DNA of 64,000 bases from CBDFFW01 sp965246945 (GTDB lineage Bacteria; Pseudomonadota; Alphaproteobacteria; UBA11073), in the NCBI GenBank assembly GCA_965246945.1, contig CBDFFW010000001.1, forward strand, positions 62,001 to 126,000, read 5' to 3'. Shown in pieces: positions 17,566-26,495 of the stretch (the stretch's first letter is position 1; every line of letters starts with the position of its first letter). The translations under genes and the position numbers were made by a program. The notes beneath the pieces were generated by a model. That model saw nothing but the letters and a program-made list of their open reading frames with translations. It was not told the DNA's origin and made no database searches.

Positions 17566-18390
17566 ATGACCCTTATGTTAACACTGGTTTGTCCCCAATG
17601 CCAAGCAAGCTATCAACTGCCGGAAACGCATTTTGGACCCATGGGGAAAAAAGTACGTTGTGCCAATTGCGGGCATATCTGGGTCGCACATGATGATTTA
17701 TCGACCACAAGCAGCCTGGATAATCTTTTAGCCGGTTTATCAGCGGTGCCTAATTCACCCGAAGCGGAACCGGTCGAACAGCCAACAGCTAAGCACGAAA
17801 CAACCGCAACCAATTCTTTTAGTGATGCGTTGGCCGCCGCCGAAGCTGCCCCAGCAGCTATTTTGGTGGCGGAAAGAACAACTTCTGAATTGGGCAAGCC
17901 CAAAATAATCAGCAGTAAACGGCTGGACCAGGCCCGCCAGCAAACCGCGCAAAATGAAACCGATTATGGGCTGTTGAAAATCGCCCGCTGGAGCAGTCTG
18001 GCCACCGCCGCTGCCATTATTTTGGTTTTTACCGCGGGGAATGCTTGGGTGGTGCAGAAATGGCCGCAGCTGTTACCAGTTTACCAACAAATTGGTTTTC
18101 ACCCCCTACCGGCAGCCAGCGGGCTGCAATTTGTGAATATTAACGATGATAGTGCGCCGGCGGCCGCAGATCAGCCGTTGCGTATTCATGGTGAAATTGA
18201 AAATTTAACGGACCAGCCTAAACAGGTGCCCATGTTGGTTCTCCATGTCACCTCACCTACCGGTCAGACCAAGCAATTTGTGCATAATCTTCATGATCAA
18301 GTAATCAAACCGCATGAAAGCTTAGTCTTTAGTATCGAACGGCCACATTTTGCCGAAGCAGGCTGGAAGGTTGATTTGCGTTTTGATTAA
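17566..18390 (+). CDS. MJ0042-type zinc-ribbon protein with membrane segment
   Basis: The N-terminus holds a zinc ribbon of the MJ0042/DUF3426 kind: LVCPQCQASYQLPETHFGP, then VRCANCGHIW, so two CxxC knuckles. A Pro/Ala/Glu-rich linker follows, then one membrane segment (ATAAAIILVFTAGNAWVV, about 150-167). The C-terminal domain of about 90 residues resembles DUF3426 (HGEIENLTDQPKQVPMLVLHV). Such genes are widespread next to ftsEX in alphaproteobacteria, with no firm function. ATG codons at 17566 and 17575 are both plausible; a TTG at 17539 is less likely. Confidence 0.8.
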   Translation: MTLMLTLVCPQCQASYQLPETHFGPMGKKVRCANCGHIWVAHDDLSTTSSLDNLLAGLSAVPNSPEAEPVEQPTAKHETTATNSFSDALAAAEAAPAAILVAERTTSELGKPKIISSKRLDQARQQTAQNETDYGLLKIARWSSLATAAAIILVFTAGNAWVVQKWPQLLPVYQQIGFHPLPAASGLQFVNINDDSAPAAADQPLRIHGEIENLTDQPKQVPMLVLHVTSPTGQTKQFVHNLHDQVIKPHESLVFSIERPHFAEAGWKVDLRFD

Positions 18391-18614
18391 ATATGATTTT
18401 TTAATTATGTAATATAAATTTTAAGTGTATTTAATATGCATAAACTATAAATAACTATATATTTATATATTATTTGAAATATAACTAACCTTAGATATTT
18501 TTATTAATAAATAATTATCAACATCAACAATTATCACAATTTTGTCGTAAAAATGATTTAAGCTATTGCCATGCACATAAAGCGTGCGTAAAAAAGAATC
18601 ACAAAAGGTGGCAC

Positions 18615-19184
18615 ATGGCTAATTTAATTATCACCATTATTTCGATTGCTTTGGTGGCAGTCGCAGCATTAATGGGCGCTTATTATGGGGGAACCGCATT
18701 TTCGTCCGGACAAGCAAAAAGTTTGGCCAGCACGTTGGTCAGCCAAGGGCAGCAAATTGCCGCCGCTTGGGCCATTGAAACCGCCGATAATAATGGCGGC
18801 CGTAATATTGGGGTTGTGACTCAGCTAACTACCGGTAACACTGTTTATCTATCCAGTAATCCCGTGCCGCCACAAGCAGCGGTTGGTGCCAGCGTCACTC
18901 AATGGTCGATTGCTCGGCTTAGCACTGTCACCAACGTAACCGCCAGTAACGATGGCGTATACGTTCAATTGACCACTGGCCAAACCGCCGTTGATATTTG
19001 CAACCAGGTTGCCGTGATGGTTGCCGGTAGCGGTAACACACCAACCAATATAACTGCCAGTGGTGTCCCAGCCACACTTTACGGTGCTTCGGCAACCCGT
19101 AAATTTGACTGTGTTTTTAGCGGTGCCAGCACAACGCTGCCAACCACAACAGATAATATGTATGTTTACTACAAAGTTTTCTAG
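18615..19184 (+). CDS. Pilin-like protein without a canonical prepilin leader
   Basis: A 189-residue protein with a hydrophobic N-terminal helix (MANLIITIISIALVAVAALM). A pilin-like body follows, with two C-terminal cysteines (DICNQVAVMV and KFDCVFS) in the same relative places as in the two recognisable pilins at 14.8 and 24.9 kb. No basic leader or G|FxxxE site is visible, so processing must differ or be absent. A good ribosome binding site (AAGGTGG) precedes the ATG. A terminator follows directly, so it is a single-gene transcript. It lies 0.6 kb before the DotB/PilT-like ATPase gene. Confidence 0.6.
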   Translation: MANLIITIISIALVAVAALMGAYYGGTAFSSGQAKSLASTLVSQGQQIAAAWAIETADNNGGRNIGVVTQLTTGNTVYLSSNPVPPQAAVGASVTQWSIARLSTVTNVTASNDGVYVQLTTGQTAVDICNQVAVMVAGSGNTPTNITASGVPATLYGASATRKFDCVFSGASTTLPTTTDNMYVYYKVF

Positions 19185-19213
19185 AACTTACCGGTTGAAC
19201 TTTCTGATCAAAG

Positions 19214-19235
19214 GCGGCTTTTAAGCCGCTTTTTT
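19214..19235 (+). terminator. Rho-independent terminator
   Basis: GCGGCTT / AAGCCGC hairpin (19214-19229) followed by a run of T, directly after the pilin-like gene and before the convergent PH-domain gene. Confidence 0.85.
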
Positions 19236-19236
19236 A

Positions 19237-19680
19237 TTAGCGGTGGGCACCCATACCAGGGATAAACTGTTCAGTAAAACGCTCGCGGGCCGTATCGATA
19301 GAATTGCGCAGGCTCATCGGATCACAAATAAATTCAGGCAGGGTCACTTCCCCAATGCCCGTACCGCGCACTACAACCATACCATAATCAAAACAGCGGC
19401 CAATAATGGATTGGTAAACCACGCACCCTTCAATCCGGTCGATATTAATTTCATCGACCCGCCGCGCAATAATGCCGCGCCGGAAAATCACACGCCGCTC
19501 GGTCACGGCCACAACCGTTGACAGCCGCATCAGCAACCGCTGCGCAAAAAACCACAGACCAATGCCGGCCCAGCTTAAAAATATTAATGATAACAGCGCC
19601 TGCAAACTATATAGCCAGTGATAGCGGCCAACATATAACACCCGTTCATCATCTTTAATTAAATCGGCCAGATCGGTCAT
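19237..19680 (-). CDS. Bacterial PH-domain membrane protein (YdbS/bPH_2-like)
   Basis: A 147-residue protein. DERVLYVGRYHWLY precedes a hydrophobic pair (about 26-48), then TVVAVTERRVIFRRGIIARRVDEI and later DRIEGC with VVVRGTGIGEVTLP. This is the usual pattern of small bPH_2 proteins: a membrane anchor plus a PH-like fold with the RRGI...DEI...RI core. The molecular role of these proteins is unknown. It is convergent with the pilin-like gene. Confidence 0.8.
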   Translation of the reverse strand: MTDLADLIKDDERVLYVGRYHWLYSLQALLSLIFLSWAGIGLWFFAQRLLMRLSTVVAVTERRVIFRRGIIARRVDEINIDRIEGCVVYQSIIGRCFDYGMVVVRGTGIGEVTLPEFICDPMSLRNSIDTARERFTEQFIPGMGAHR

Positions 19681-19781
19681 TCTATCTATTTAATCGGCTT
19701 TGCACTAACCCTCAAGCGGTTTGCCATATTAATCATTCAGACATCTTTTCGCGTTAGCGTGAATTAGCAGAAAGCACATTC

Positions 19782-20726
19782 ATGACCGCGCGGCTGGCCG
19801 ACCTTCTTTTTTCAGATTTATATCTGCCCATTACCCATGACCCCAAACGGGAAATGGCCAACCGCACGCCCTGGTACCGGCCGCAAGCCACCACCGGTTC
19901 GCGCATGCTTAAACTCGTGCCGGATGATTACGCGCAAGACATGCAAGATATTACGCAAGTATTGATCAATGCGTATAAACAGGATTTTTGTTTGTTCTAC
20001 GATGGCATCCGCTACCGTGTCGCTTTCGTGCCGGATGTGAATGGCCCGTGGTTTGTGCTGCGCAAAGGGGTCGCCAATATCATGCGTCTCAATGAACTGG
20101 GCATGCCGAATAAAATGATCACGCCATTGCTTAATCTGGGGCGCAGTTTTGGGTTAATTCTCATCAGCGGCTCACCTGGAGCCGGTAAAACCACCATGGC
20201 CACCGCTTTGCTGCGTGAATATTTAGATATGTACGGCAATGTCGCGGTCACGATTGAAGACCCGCCCGAATTGCCGCTTTCCGGCATTTATAATCGCGGT
20301 TTATGTTACCAGTTGGAAGTCGAAAACGAAGATTGGGAAACGCCCATCAAAATGGCCTTTCGTTATGCTGCCCGCTATATTTTTGTCGGCGAAATCCGCG
20401 AACCTGGCGCGGCGCTGGAAGCGTTGCGTGCCTGTATCCGCGGGCATTTGGTGATTGCCACCATTCACTCTTCCAAAATCGAAGAAGCATTGGAAGTCAT
20501 GGCCTCCCTGGCTTCCCAGCGTGCGCAAGGCGTGGCTGGCAATGTATTGCTGGCCGATGGTTTTGCAGCCACTTTGCATTTAACTTTGGAAAAATCACTA
20601 CAAGTAAAAGCACTGATTGCTGGTGAGTCGCTCGGCGATCCCGTCCGTGCGTTGCTACGTGATGGCAAATACGGCCAAATCACCAGTTTGGTCGAACAGC
20701 AAAATATCCGTTTCCAGGACAGTTAA
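19782..20726 (+). CDS. DotB/PilT-like secretion or pilus ATPase
   Basis: A 314-residue P-loop ATPase of the VirB11/PilT/DotB group. Visible are Walker A (ISGSPGAGKTTMA, residues 124-136), the acidic Asp box (VTIEDPPELPL), a Walker B-like segment (YIFVGEIREPGAALEAL) and the His box (GHLVIATIHSS). It lacks the long N-terminal domain of GspE/PilB assembly ATPases and is shorter than PilT. It therefore fits DotB/TraJ of type IVB secretion or conjugation, or a pilus-retraction motor. Three pilin-like genes lie within 6 kb, but no other pilus or secretion component is adjacent. Confidence 0.75.
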   Translation: MTARLADLLFSDLYLPITHDPKREMANRTPWYRPQATTGSRMLKLVPDDYAQDMQDITQVLINAYKQDFCLFYDGIRYRVAFVPDVNGPWFVLRKGVANIMRLNELGMPNKMITPLLNLGRSFGLILISGSPGAGKTTMATALLREYLDMYGNVAVTIEDPPELPLSGIYNRGLCYQLEVENEDWETPIKMAFRYAARYIFVGEIREPGAALEALRACIRGHLVIATIHSSKIEEALEVMASLASQRAQGVAGNVLLADGFAATLHLTLEKSLQVKALIAGESLGDPVRALLRDGKYGQITSLVEQQNIRFQDS

Positions 20727-20766
20727 ACATTAGCCGGTGCGGTATAATTGTGTTTAACCTGCGGCG

Positions 20767-21501
20767 ATGATTGGAATCATTTGTGCCATGCCAGAAGAGC
20801 TGGCAGCCTTTGGCGCTACGCTACAATTCACAACGCAGCAACGGATTGGCGATGCCGATTTTTTTACCGGCACACTGGCCGGTGTACCGATGGTTTGGGT
20901 GCAATGCGGGATTGGCAAAGTAAACAGCGCGTTTGCTGCCACCGTTTTATGCGAAAAATTCGGTGTTAAACAAATTATTTTTTCGGGAATCGCGGGCGGT
21001 ATTGATCCCAGTTTACAGGTCGGCGATGTGGTGATTGCCGACAGCCTTATCCAATATGATTACGGCCGCTGGCAACAGGGCAAAATTATGCCTTACCGAC
21101 CAGGCATTCCGCCGATTATTCCATCCAGTGATGATATCGCTTATTTACTGACCGATCATTTACGCGAACGCATCGCGGCAGCGATTAAGGATGTGCCGCT
21201 GCCACCCTGGCAAGGATGCACCACCCATTGGCGGTTCGGCAAAATTCTAACTGGCGATGTATTTTTGAATGATAGTGCCCAACGCGCCAAACTGTTTACG
21301 CAATTCGGGGCGCAAGCCATTGAAATGGAAGGCGCAGCCATTGCCCAAATCGCCGAAAAATTTGGCGCGGCCCCCATCATCATCCGCGCATTGTCAGACT
21401 TGGCTGGCGATGACAGCCATCTCGATTTCAAAACCTTCGCCCAACACGCTGCCCTCATGGCCGCTCAACTGGTCGCGCATATTGCGCAGGCAATTAATTA
21501 A
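20767..21501 (+). CDS. mtnN: 5'-methylthioadenosine/S-adenosylhomocysteine nucleosidase
   Basis: A 244-residue nucleosidase that removes adenine from methylthioadenosine and S-adenosylhomocysteine. The start MIGIICAMPEELAAF, the ribose-site FSGIAGGIDPSLQVGDVVIA, the substrate-binding EMEGAAIAQIA and the catalytic Asp in ALSDLAGDD are all present. Length is near the family norm of about 230. It follows the ATPase gene by 40 bp on the same strand, so read-through is possible. It converges on an ankyrin-protein gene, overlapping by a few bases at the stops. Confidence 0.93.
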   Translation: MIGIICAMPEELAAFGATLQFTTQQRIGDADFFTGTLAGVPMVWVQCGIGKVNSAFAATVLCEKFGVKQIIFSGIAGGIDPSLQVGDVVIADSLIQYDYGRWQQGKIMPYRPGIPPIIPSSDDIAYLLTDHLRERIAAAIKDVPLPPWQGCTTHWRFGKILTGDVFLNDSAQRAKLFTQFGAQAIEMEGAAIAQIAEKFGAAPIIIRALSDLAGDDSHLDFKTFAQHAALMAAQLVAHIAQAIN

Positions 21502-22897
21502 AAGTGAAACGCGGGTAGCTAATACTGACCATTTCAAGATTAGGTTTTGGGTTTGCGAATGGTGCCGCTGGATTAAATAAGTCGGGATTGGCTTTTTTGT
21601 ACTGTTGATACAATTGTTGATCAGCGGTTGTGGCTAAACCGGCATCAATAAATGCTTTGGCGCCAATATACGCATCGCGTGATAAGGCATATGCCACGGC
21701 AGTTTGCCCGTTTTTGTTAACTGATAAAAAGTTAACTTTATGTGTTTTTAAATAAGCAGCAACTTGCTGGGCAATAACTGGATTTTTAATGAAACTGGCA
21801 TTAACAAAAGCGTTGTCGCCAGCACGGTTACGTGCTTGCGGGCTAGCCCCATGTGCCACTAAAAGATCTAACATTTGCAACTGCCGTTCAACCTGCACAG
21901 ATTCACGACAATGTTCAAAGCCAGCAACGGCGCTAGAAAATAGTAAATCACTATTATATTCGGTTCTATTGATATCGCCATTGGCAAAAGGCAGTAAGCG
22001 GATAGCCAAACCCAGGCGGCCATTGTTTACGGCCTGTTCCAAAATATTAAAATAGGGCCCCGCATTAAAATCGAACCCTTTATGTAAAAGTCCAGATTTA
22101 ACCGCATTATCAATTAAACCCAACGCCCGTTTTTCATCCAAATCGCCATTATAACCAGAGCTGGGGCCAGCGCGTCGGTCATAAAAAGGTGCTTGATCAC
22201 CGTGGTGGATTAAGGCATCGATTGCGGCATTGAAAATCACCGGATTTCTAATTAAAAACGGCGTTAAACAATCCAACGTATGATTTCGGTCCGCTGCATG
22301 TTGGCTGCCCCGCATAATACAGTTTTGAAGCGTATAATCGTTTAACTGCGCCATCACTTTTGGGTGTGTCGTTAAATCTATAATTTTTTTAGGCCCCATC
22401 ATCAATATTCCGGCAAGCGGATCATCAGAATACCAGGTGCGGCTTGTGCCTTGTTCGTCTAAGCCCAATTTAATTTCACTGAGCGGTTTATTTAAATCGA
22501 CACCACTGCGCAAAGCTACCAGCAACATTTTAATTTCTAAATCACCATAATCATTAGGCTCATCCTGTTTCAAATTAACCAGCGCCGCTGAGGCAAGCAT
22601 AACCTCGGCAATCTGTGTAGTCGTTTGCTGCCTTTGCAGGGCAATTTTAGCAAAACCTTTCTGAAAATCATCCAGCTCTGCCATTATATCAGCCCTTTTT
22701 TTCTGCTGCGCTTTTGGGATAATATCCTGATATATCTGCCAGATCACATCATCACTAAGTGGCTTATTTGTCGCTTGCAGCGTTTGTTTAATAGGCGGTT
22801 GAGCGCCTGTTTTCGCGATTGCTGGATTTGCTGCCATACCCGCAAAGAAACTAGCGGTTACTAAAGTAGCCGCAATGGTGCGGGTGAATATAGCCAT
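21494..22897 (-). CDS. Exported ankyrin-repeat-like protein
   Basis: A 467-residue protein with a signal peptide (cleavage near NPAIAKT) and a helical N-terminal region. Several degenerate ankyrin repeats follow, clearest at the C-terminus (LLVAHGASPQARNRAGDNAF; then NKNGQTAVAYALSRDAYIGA). Export plus ankyrin repeats points to protein-protein contact outside the cytoplasm, perhaps with a host or prey protein. Target unknown. It has the same plan as the split gene at 6.2-7.1 kb, so the organism carries a family of these. Confidence 0.75.
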   Translation of the reverse strand: MAIFTRTIAATLVTASFFAGMAANPAIAKTGAQPPIKQTLQATNKPLSDDVIWQIYQDIIPKAQQKKRADIMAELDDFQKGFAKIALQRQQTTTQIAEVMLASAALVNLKQDEPNDYGDLEIKMLLVALRSGVDLNKPLSEIKLGLDEQGTSRTWYSDDPLAGILMMGPKKIIDLTTHPKVMAQLNDYTLQNCIMRGSQHAADRNHTLDCLTPFLIRNPVIFNAAIDALIHHGDQAPFYDRRAGPSSGYNGDLDEKRALGLIDNAVKSGLLHKGFDFNAGPYFNILEQAVNNGRLGLAIRLLPFANGDINRTEYNSDLLFSSAVAGFEHCRESVQVERQLQMLDLLVAHGASPQARNRAGDNAFVNASFIKNPVIAQQVAAYLKTHKVNFLSVNKNGQTAVAYALSRDAYIGAKAFIDAGLATTADQQLYQQYKKANPDLFNPAAPFANPKPNLEMVSISYPRFTFN

Positions 22898-22967
22898 TGG
22901 ATATCCTTATTCTTTTAAAAATGTCAGATGATTTAGCATGCGATAACCCCATAATGCAATATTTGCA

Positions 22968-23837
22968 TTATACCTGCCGCACCAGTTTTGAATAGGCTTC
23001 GCCTAGTTGCACGCTGGCGGGGCCAATTTGGAAGGTGGCGGCGTCAATTTTACCAACCGGCGTAATTTCCGCGGCTGTGCCGGTTAAAAAACATTCGTCG
23101 AAGCTATTCAATTCATGCGGCCAAATAGCGCGTTCGATCACTTCGTAACCCAATTCGCGCGCCAAGCCGATGACGGTTTGCCGGGTGATGCCGTTTAAAA
23201 AGCAATCCGGAATGGGCGTGTGAATTTGCTGATCGCGGATCAGGAAAATATTGGCACCGGTCGCCTCGGCAATCTGCCCGCGATAATCCAGCATCAATGC
23301 ATCGTCATAACCGGCATTTTCGGCCGCATGTTTGGAATGGGTGCAGATCATGTATAAGCCGGCCGCTTTGGCATGGCAGGGTGCCGTATCGGGTGCCGGC
23401 CGCCGCCATTGGCTAGTGGTCAGTCGCAGGCCCCGCGCGCGTTGTTCGGGCGTGAAATAAGACGGCCATTCCCAGGCGGCAATGGCTACATGGATCAAGG
23501 TTTTTTGCGCCGAAATGCCGATCTGTTCGGCCCCGCGCCAGGCAACATGGCGCAGATAGCCATCGGTCACGTTATTTTCACGTAAGGTCGCCTCAGTCGC
23601 CAGGATCAATTCTTCCAGATTATAAGGCAGCTCAAACCCTAGAATGCGGCCGGATAGGGCCAGCCGCTCCATATGCTCACGCAATTTAAAGGCGCGGCCA
23701 TGATAGGCGCGCGTGCCTTCAAAAATCGAACTGGCATAATGCAAGCCGTGACTTAAAACATGGATATTGGCCTCGCGCCACGGGCGCATCTGCCCATCCA
23801 TCCAAATCCACCCATCCCGATCGTCAAACCCGCTCAT
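22968..23837 (-). CDS. ilvE: Branched-chain amino acid aminotransferase
   Basis: A fold-type IV PLP aminotransferase for the last step of Val, Leu and Ile synthesis. Visible are SHGLHYASSIFEGTRAY, the PLP lysine in PCHAKAAGLYMI, DDALMLDYRGQIAEATGANIF (given as ALMLDYRG and IAEATGANIF) and FLTGTAAEITPV. The longest frame starts at 23873, but its first 12 residues (Cys- and His-rich) look non-coding, so I choose Met at 23837, giving 289 residues, near the family norm. It is divergent from dapF. Confidence 0.93.
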   Translation of the reverse strand: MSGFDDRDGWIWMDGQMRPWREANIHVLSHGLHYASSIFEGTRAYHGRAFKLREHMERLALSGRILGFELPYNLEELILATEATLRENNVTDGYLRHVAWRGAEQIGISAQKTLIHVAIAAWEWPSYFTPEQRARGLRLTTSQWRRPAPDTAPCHAKAAGLYMICTHSKHAAENAGYDDALMLDYRGQIAEATGANIFLIRDQQIHTPIPDCFLNGITRQTVIGLARELGYEVIERAIWPHELNSFDECFLTGTAAEITPVGKIDAATFQIGPASVQLGEAYSKLVRQV

Positions 23838-23893
23838 ACAATTATGATGACAGTTTTTTCGACATTCATGCAACCAAATGCTTAACTCACTGC

Positions 23894-24724
23894 ATGGATA
23901 TCGCTTTCACCAAAATGCATGGGCTGGGGAATGATTTTGTGGTCATTGATGCGCGGCAAACGGGTCTCCAGCTGACACCCGAACAATCGCAATTTATTGC
24001 GCATCGCCGCTTTGGGGTGGGGTGTGACCAGATTTTAGTCATGCAACCCGCCGCCAATGCTGCCTGTTTTATGCAGGTAATCAACAGCGATGGCACGATT
24101 GACAGTATTTGCGGCAATGGCATTCGCTGCGTGGCCAGTCTGCTAATGGCCGAAAGCAGCCAAGACCAGGTGGTCATTGAAACCAAAAAGGGGTTGCACC
24201 CGATCGAGCGCACAGCGGATGGCTTAATCCGCGTGAATATGGGGCAGCCCTTATTTGAATGGGACCAGGTGCCTTTAAATGCCCCGCAAGATACCTTGCA
24301 TTTAATCGTGCCGGATATGCCACAGCTGCCACCAGGCGTAACACAAAGCATCGGCAACCCCCATACCGTGTTTTTTGTGGAGGATGCGGACGCTGTGCCT
24401 TTGGCTGAATGGGGCGAAGCATTGGAAAATCATCCCATTTTCCCTGAACGTTCCAATATCGAATTTTGCCATATTATGGGGACAGATCGCATCCGCATGC
24501 GGGTCTGGGAACGCGGCAGCGGCATCACCATGGCCTGCGGCAGCGGCGCCTGTTCCGTGCTGGTGGCGGCAGTACGGCGCGGCTTGGTTGGCCGAGCGGC
24601 GGTGGTACAACTGGATGGCGGTGAATTACAGATTGAATGGCGCGGCAGCGATGATCAAGTCTATATGACCGGACCGGCCAGCGAGGTTTTCCAAGGACTT
24701 ATCGAATTACCCATAAAATTTTAG
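23894..24724 (+). CDS. dapF: Diaminopimelate epimerase
   Basis: A 276-residue racemase that converts LL- to meso-diaminopimelate for lysine and peptidoglycan synthesis. The two catalytic cysteines are in place: Cys73 (SICGNGIRC) and Cys215 (MACGSGACS). The N-terminus FTKMHGLGNDFVVID is typical. The gene stands alone, divergent from ilvE. Confidence 0.96.
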   Translation: MDIAFTKMHGLGNDFVVIDARQTGLQLTPEQSQFIAHRRFGVGCDQILVMQPAANAACFMQVINSDGTIDSICGNGIRCVASLLMAESSQDQVVIETKKGLHPIERTADGLIRVNMGQPLFEWDQVPLNAPQDTLHLIVPDMPQLPPGVTQSIGNPHTVFFVEDADAVPLAEWGEALENHPIFPERSNIEFCHIMGTDRIRMRVWERGSGITMACGSGACSVLVAAVRRGLVGRAAVVQLDGGELQIEWRGSDDQVYMTGPASEVFQGLIELPIKF

Positions 24725-24797
24725 GAAAAATTTCTATTAAACTTTGACTAAAATGTGGCAATATTCCTATTTGTGCCTTGCGTTTAAGGCTTAAATG

Positions 24798-24813
24798 TGG
24801 CATAAACGTTGTA
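24798..24813 (+). promoter_or_regulatory. Possible sigma-54-type promoter for the pilin gene
   Basis: TGGCAT-N5-TTGTA resembles the -24/-12 consensus TGGCAC-N5-TTGCA with one mismatch in each half. It lies about 130 bp before the pilin ATG in a 220-bp non-coding leader. Several pilin genes are sigma-54 dependent in other bacteria. The -12 element has GT in place of GC, so this is tentative. Confidence 0.3.
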
Positions 24814-24943
24814 AGGCAGGCATAGTTCATTAAATTTAACCATCGGTATTAAGGGATCATCAAGATCCTATCTTGCCGGAATAGTTTAATTATGGTGGGC
24901 TGATACTTGTGATTCTAATTCACGCTTTCAACGGAGCAAAAAC

Positions 24944-25534
24944 ATGAAACTTAACCAATTAAAAAACAAACAGGGTTTCACCCTGATCGAGTTATCGATC
25001 GTCCTCGTCATCATCGGGGTCGTTCTAGCTGGGGTATTCGTTACCGCGTCTTCGGCGATGAACAACAACAAAAAACAACAGTTGATGCAGGAAGCTGTGC
25101 AGGTTGTTCAAAACTCTAAAAATATGTTCTCGAACAATTCGGATGTTGCCAGCTTTGATACTGCTACCTTGATCAATTCTGGCTCTGCGCCCGCACAATA
25201 CATTACAACTGATGGTCATATTAAACACCCATTTACGATTGATAGTAGCAAAGATGTCATCGTGGGTGGTGTAGATGTCAATAATTACACCATTACTTTC
25301 ACTAGCATTCCAAAAGATGCTTGCGTGCAATTAATCACTAATATTGCCGGTTCAGTAGATTTGATGAATAAAAACGTGATTAAAGGGGTAGGCGTTACTA
25401 CAGCTGCTAATACAGGGGCCAAAGTAACTACATTTACCGATTTAGATGCAACTACGAACGTACCAAGTGCCTCGCTAATTGCAACTAAATGTAACCACGA
25501 CAAAAACGACATTGGTTTTTCTTTCCAACCATAA
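24944..25534 (+). CDS. Type IV major pilin-like prepilin
   Basis: A 196-residue prepilin with a short basic leader and the site G|FTLIELSIVLVIIGVVLAG, the strongest pilin signature in the window. The body ends in a probable D-region disulfide pair (KDACVQLIT and ATKCNHD), similar to the pilins at 14.8 and 18.6 kb. A long leader region, a clear Shine-Dalgarno (GGAGC) and its own strong terminator suggest a highly expressed single gene, so this may be the major subunit. Confidence 0.88.
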   Translation: MKLNQLKNKQGFTLIELSIVLVIIGVVLAGVFVTASSAMNNNKKQQLMQEAVQVVQNSKNMFSNNSDVASFDTATLINSGSAPAQYITTDGHIKHPFTIDSSKDVIVGGVDVNNYTITFTSIPKDACVQLITNIAGSVDLMNKNVIKGVGVTTAANTGAKVTTFTDLDATTNVPSASLIATKCNHDKNDIGFSFQP

Positions 25535-25555
25535 TCGAAACTTAAGTTAATACAG

Positions 25556-25582
25556 AAAAGCCCGGCATTGCCGGGCTTTTTT
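25556..25582 (+). terminator. Rho-independent terminator of the pilin gene
   Basis: AAAAGCCCGGC / GCCGGGCTTTT hairpin with an ATT loop and a T run, 22 bases after the pilin stop. It also faces the end of the convergent gatC. Confidence 0.92.
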
Positions 25583-25604
25583 ATTGCGCGATTTTACCTC
25601 AAAA

Positions 25605-25910
25605 TTATTCAACCACTTTGGGTACCACAAAATAGTTTTCCAAACTCTCAGGCGCATTGGCCAAAACAGCCTCGGGTTTATGGCCATCGGTCACAACATC
25701 TTCGCGTAAGGGTTGTTGCTGCGGGCCCACCCCCACCAATGGTTCAACACCAGCCGTGTCAACCGCCTGCAACTGTTGCACAAAACCCAAAATTTTATTC
25801 AGCTCGCCCGTTAACTCACCCAAACGGGTATCATCCAGCTTTAATTGCGCTAGCTTGGCGATGCGGCTGGTGTCTTTAACGGTCAGTTCGGCGGAATTCG
25901 TTTGGTGCAT
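25605..25910 (-). CDS. gatC: Asp/Glu-tRNA(Asn/Gln) amidotransferase subunit C
   Basis: GatC is the small subunit that wraps around and stabilises GatA in GatCAB. The core VKDTSRIAKLAQLKLDDTRL and the C-terminal RPLREDVV-like segment (QQPLREDVVTDG), ending FVVPKVVE, are diagnostic. The frame is open to 25970, but the first 20 residues are unlike GatC. I therefore choose Met at 25910 (MHQTNSAELTV), giving 101 residues, the normal size, and leaving 27 bp to the divergent ruvX start. It is separated from gatA by about 15 kb. Confidence 0.92.
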   Translation of the reverse strand: MHQTNSAELTVKDTSRIAKLAQLKLDDTRLGELTGELNKILGFVQQLQAVDTAGVEPLVGVGPQQQPLREDVVTDGHKPEAVLANAPESLENYFVVPKVVE

Positions 25911-25937
25911 GATCAGTGGTTTGGGTAACATAACGCT

Positions 25938-26429
25938 GTGCCCATTCGCAACCCTGCTGAATTTATCCAAGCGGTGCCAGCGGGCAGCCGGTTATTGGGC
26001 ATGGATATTGGCAAACGCTTTATCGGCCTGGCAATTACCGATCCTCTGCGGCAAACCGTGCTGCCATTGCAAACTTTAGCGTGGGAAAGCTGGGGGAAAA
26101 CCTTGCCCCAATTTTTGCAGATATTAGCAAGCCGCGCAATTGGCGGGTTTGTCTTGGGAATTCCCTTAAATACGGATGGCAGCCAGGGGCCGGCCGCGCA
26201 AACCATCCAGGCCTTTGCCAGCAATTTATTAAGGCAGGAAAAATTAATTTTACCTTACTTAGCCGCCGAAAGATTGGAAGTGACCTTAATGGATGAACGT
26301 TATACCACTGACATTGCGCAAACACTTTTGGGCAATAACCAGCAGAAAAATAAAGCAAAAGGTGCCTTGGATGCCACGGCCGCCCAAATTATCCTGGAGG
26401 ATTTTCTGACAATTTATGGTAAAAATTAA
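25938..26429 (+). CDS. ruvX: Pre-16S rRNA nuclease / putative Holliday junction resolvase YqgF
   Basis: A 163-residue RNase H-fold nuclease. Acidic active-site motifs are visible: GMDIGKRFIGLAITD (first Asp), GFVLGIPLNTDGSQG, MDERYTTDIAQ (Glu) and ALDATAAQIILEDFL (last Asp). YqgF trims the 16S rRNA 5' end in E. coli. It is divergent from gatC by 27 bp. Pairing of gatC and ruvX is common in alphaproteobacteria. Confidence 0.93.
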   Translation: MPIRNPAEFIQAVPAGSRLLGMDIGKRFIGLAITDPLRQTVLPLQTLAWESWGKTLPQFLQILASRAIGGFVLGIPLNTDGSQGPAAQTIQAFASNLLRQEKLILPYLAAERLEVTLMDERYTTDIAQTLLGNNQQKNKAKGALDATAAQIILEDFLTIYGKN

Positions 26430-26495
26430 CTAAATGTCATTCATCTTTTAGCAATAATTCACGCATCCGTCACAATTCTGCGCTATATTATAAAT

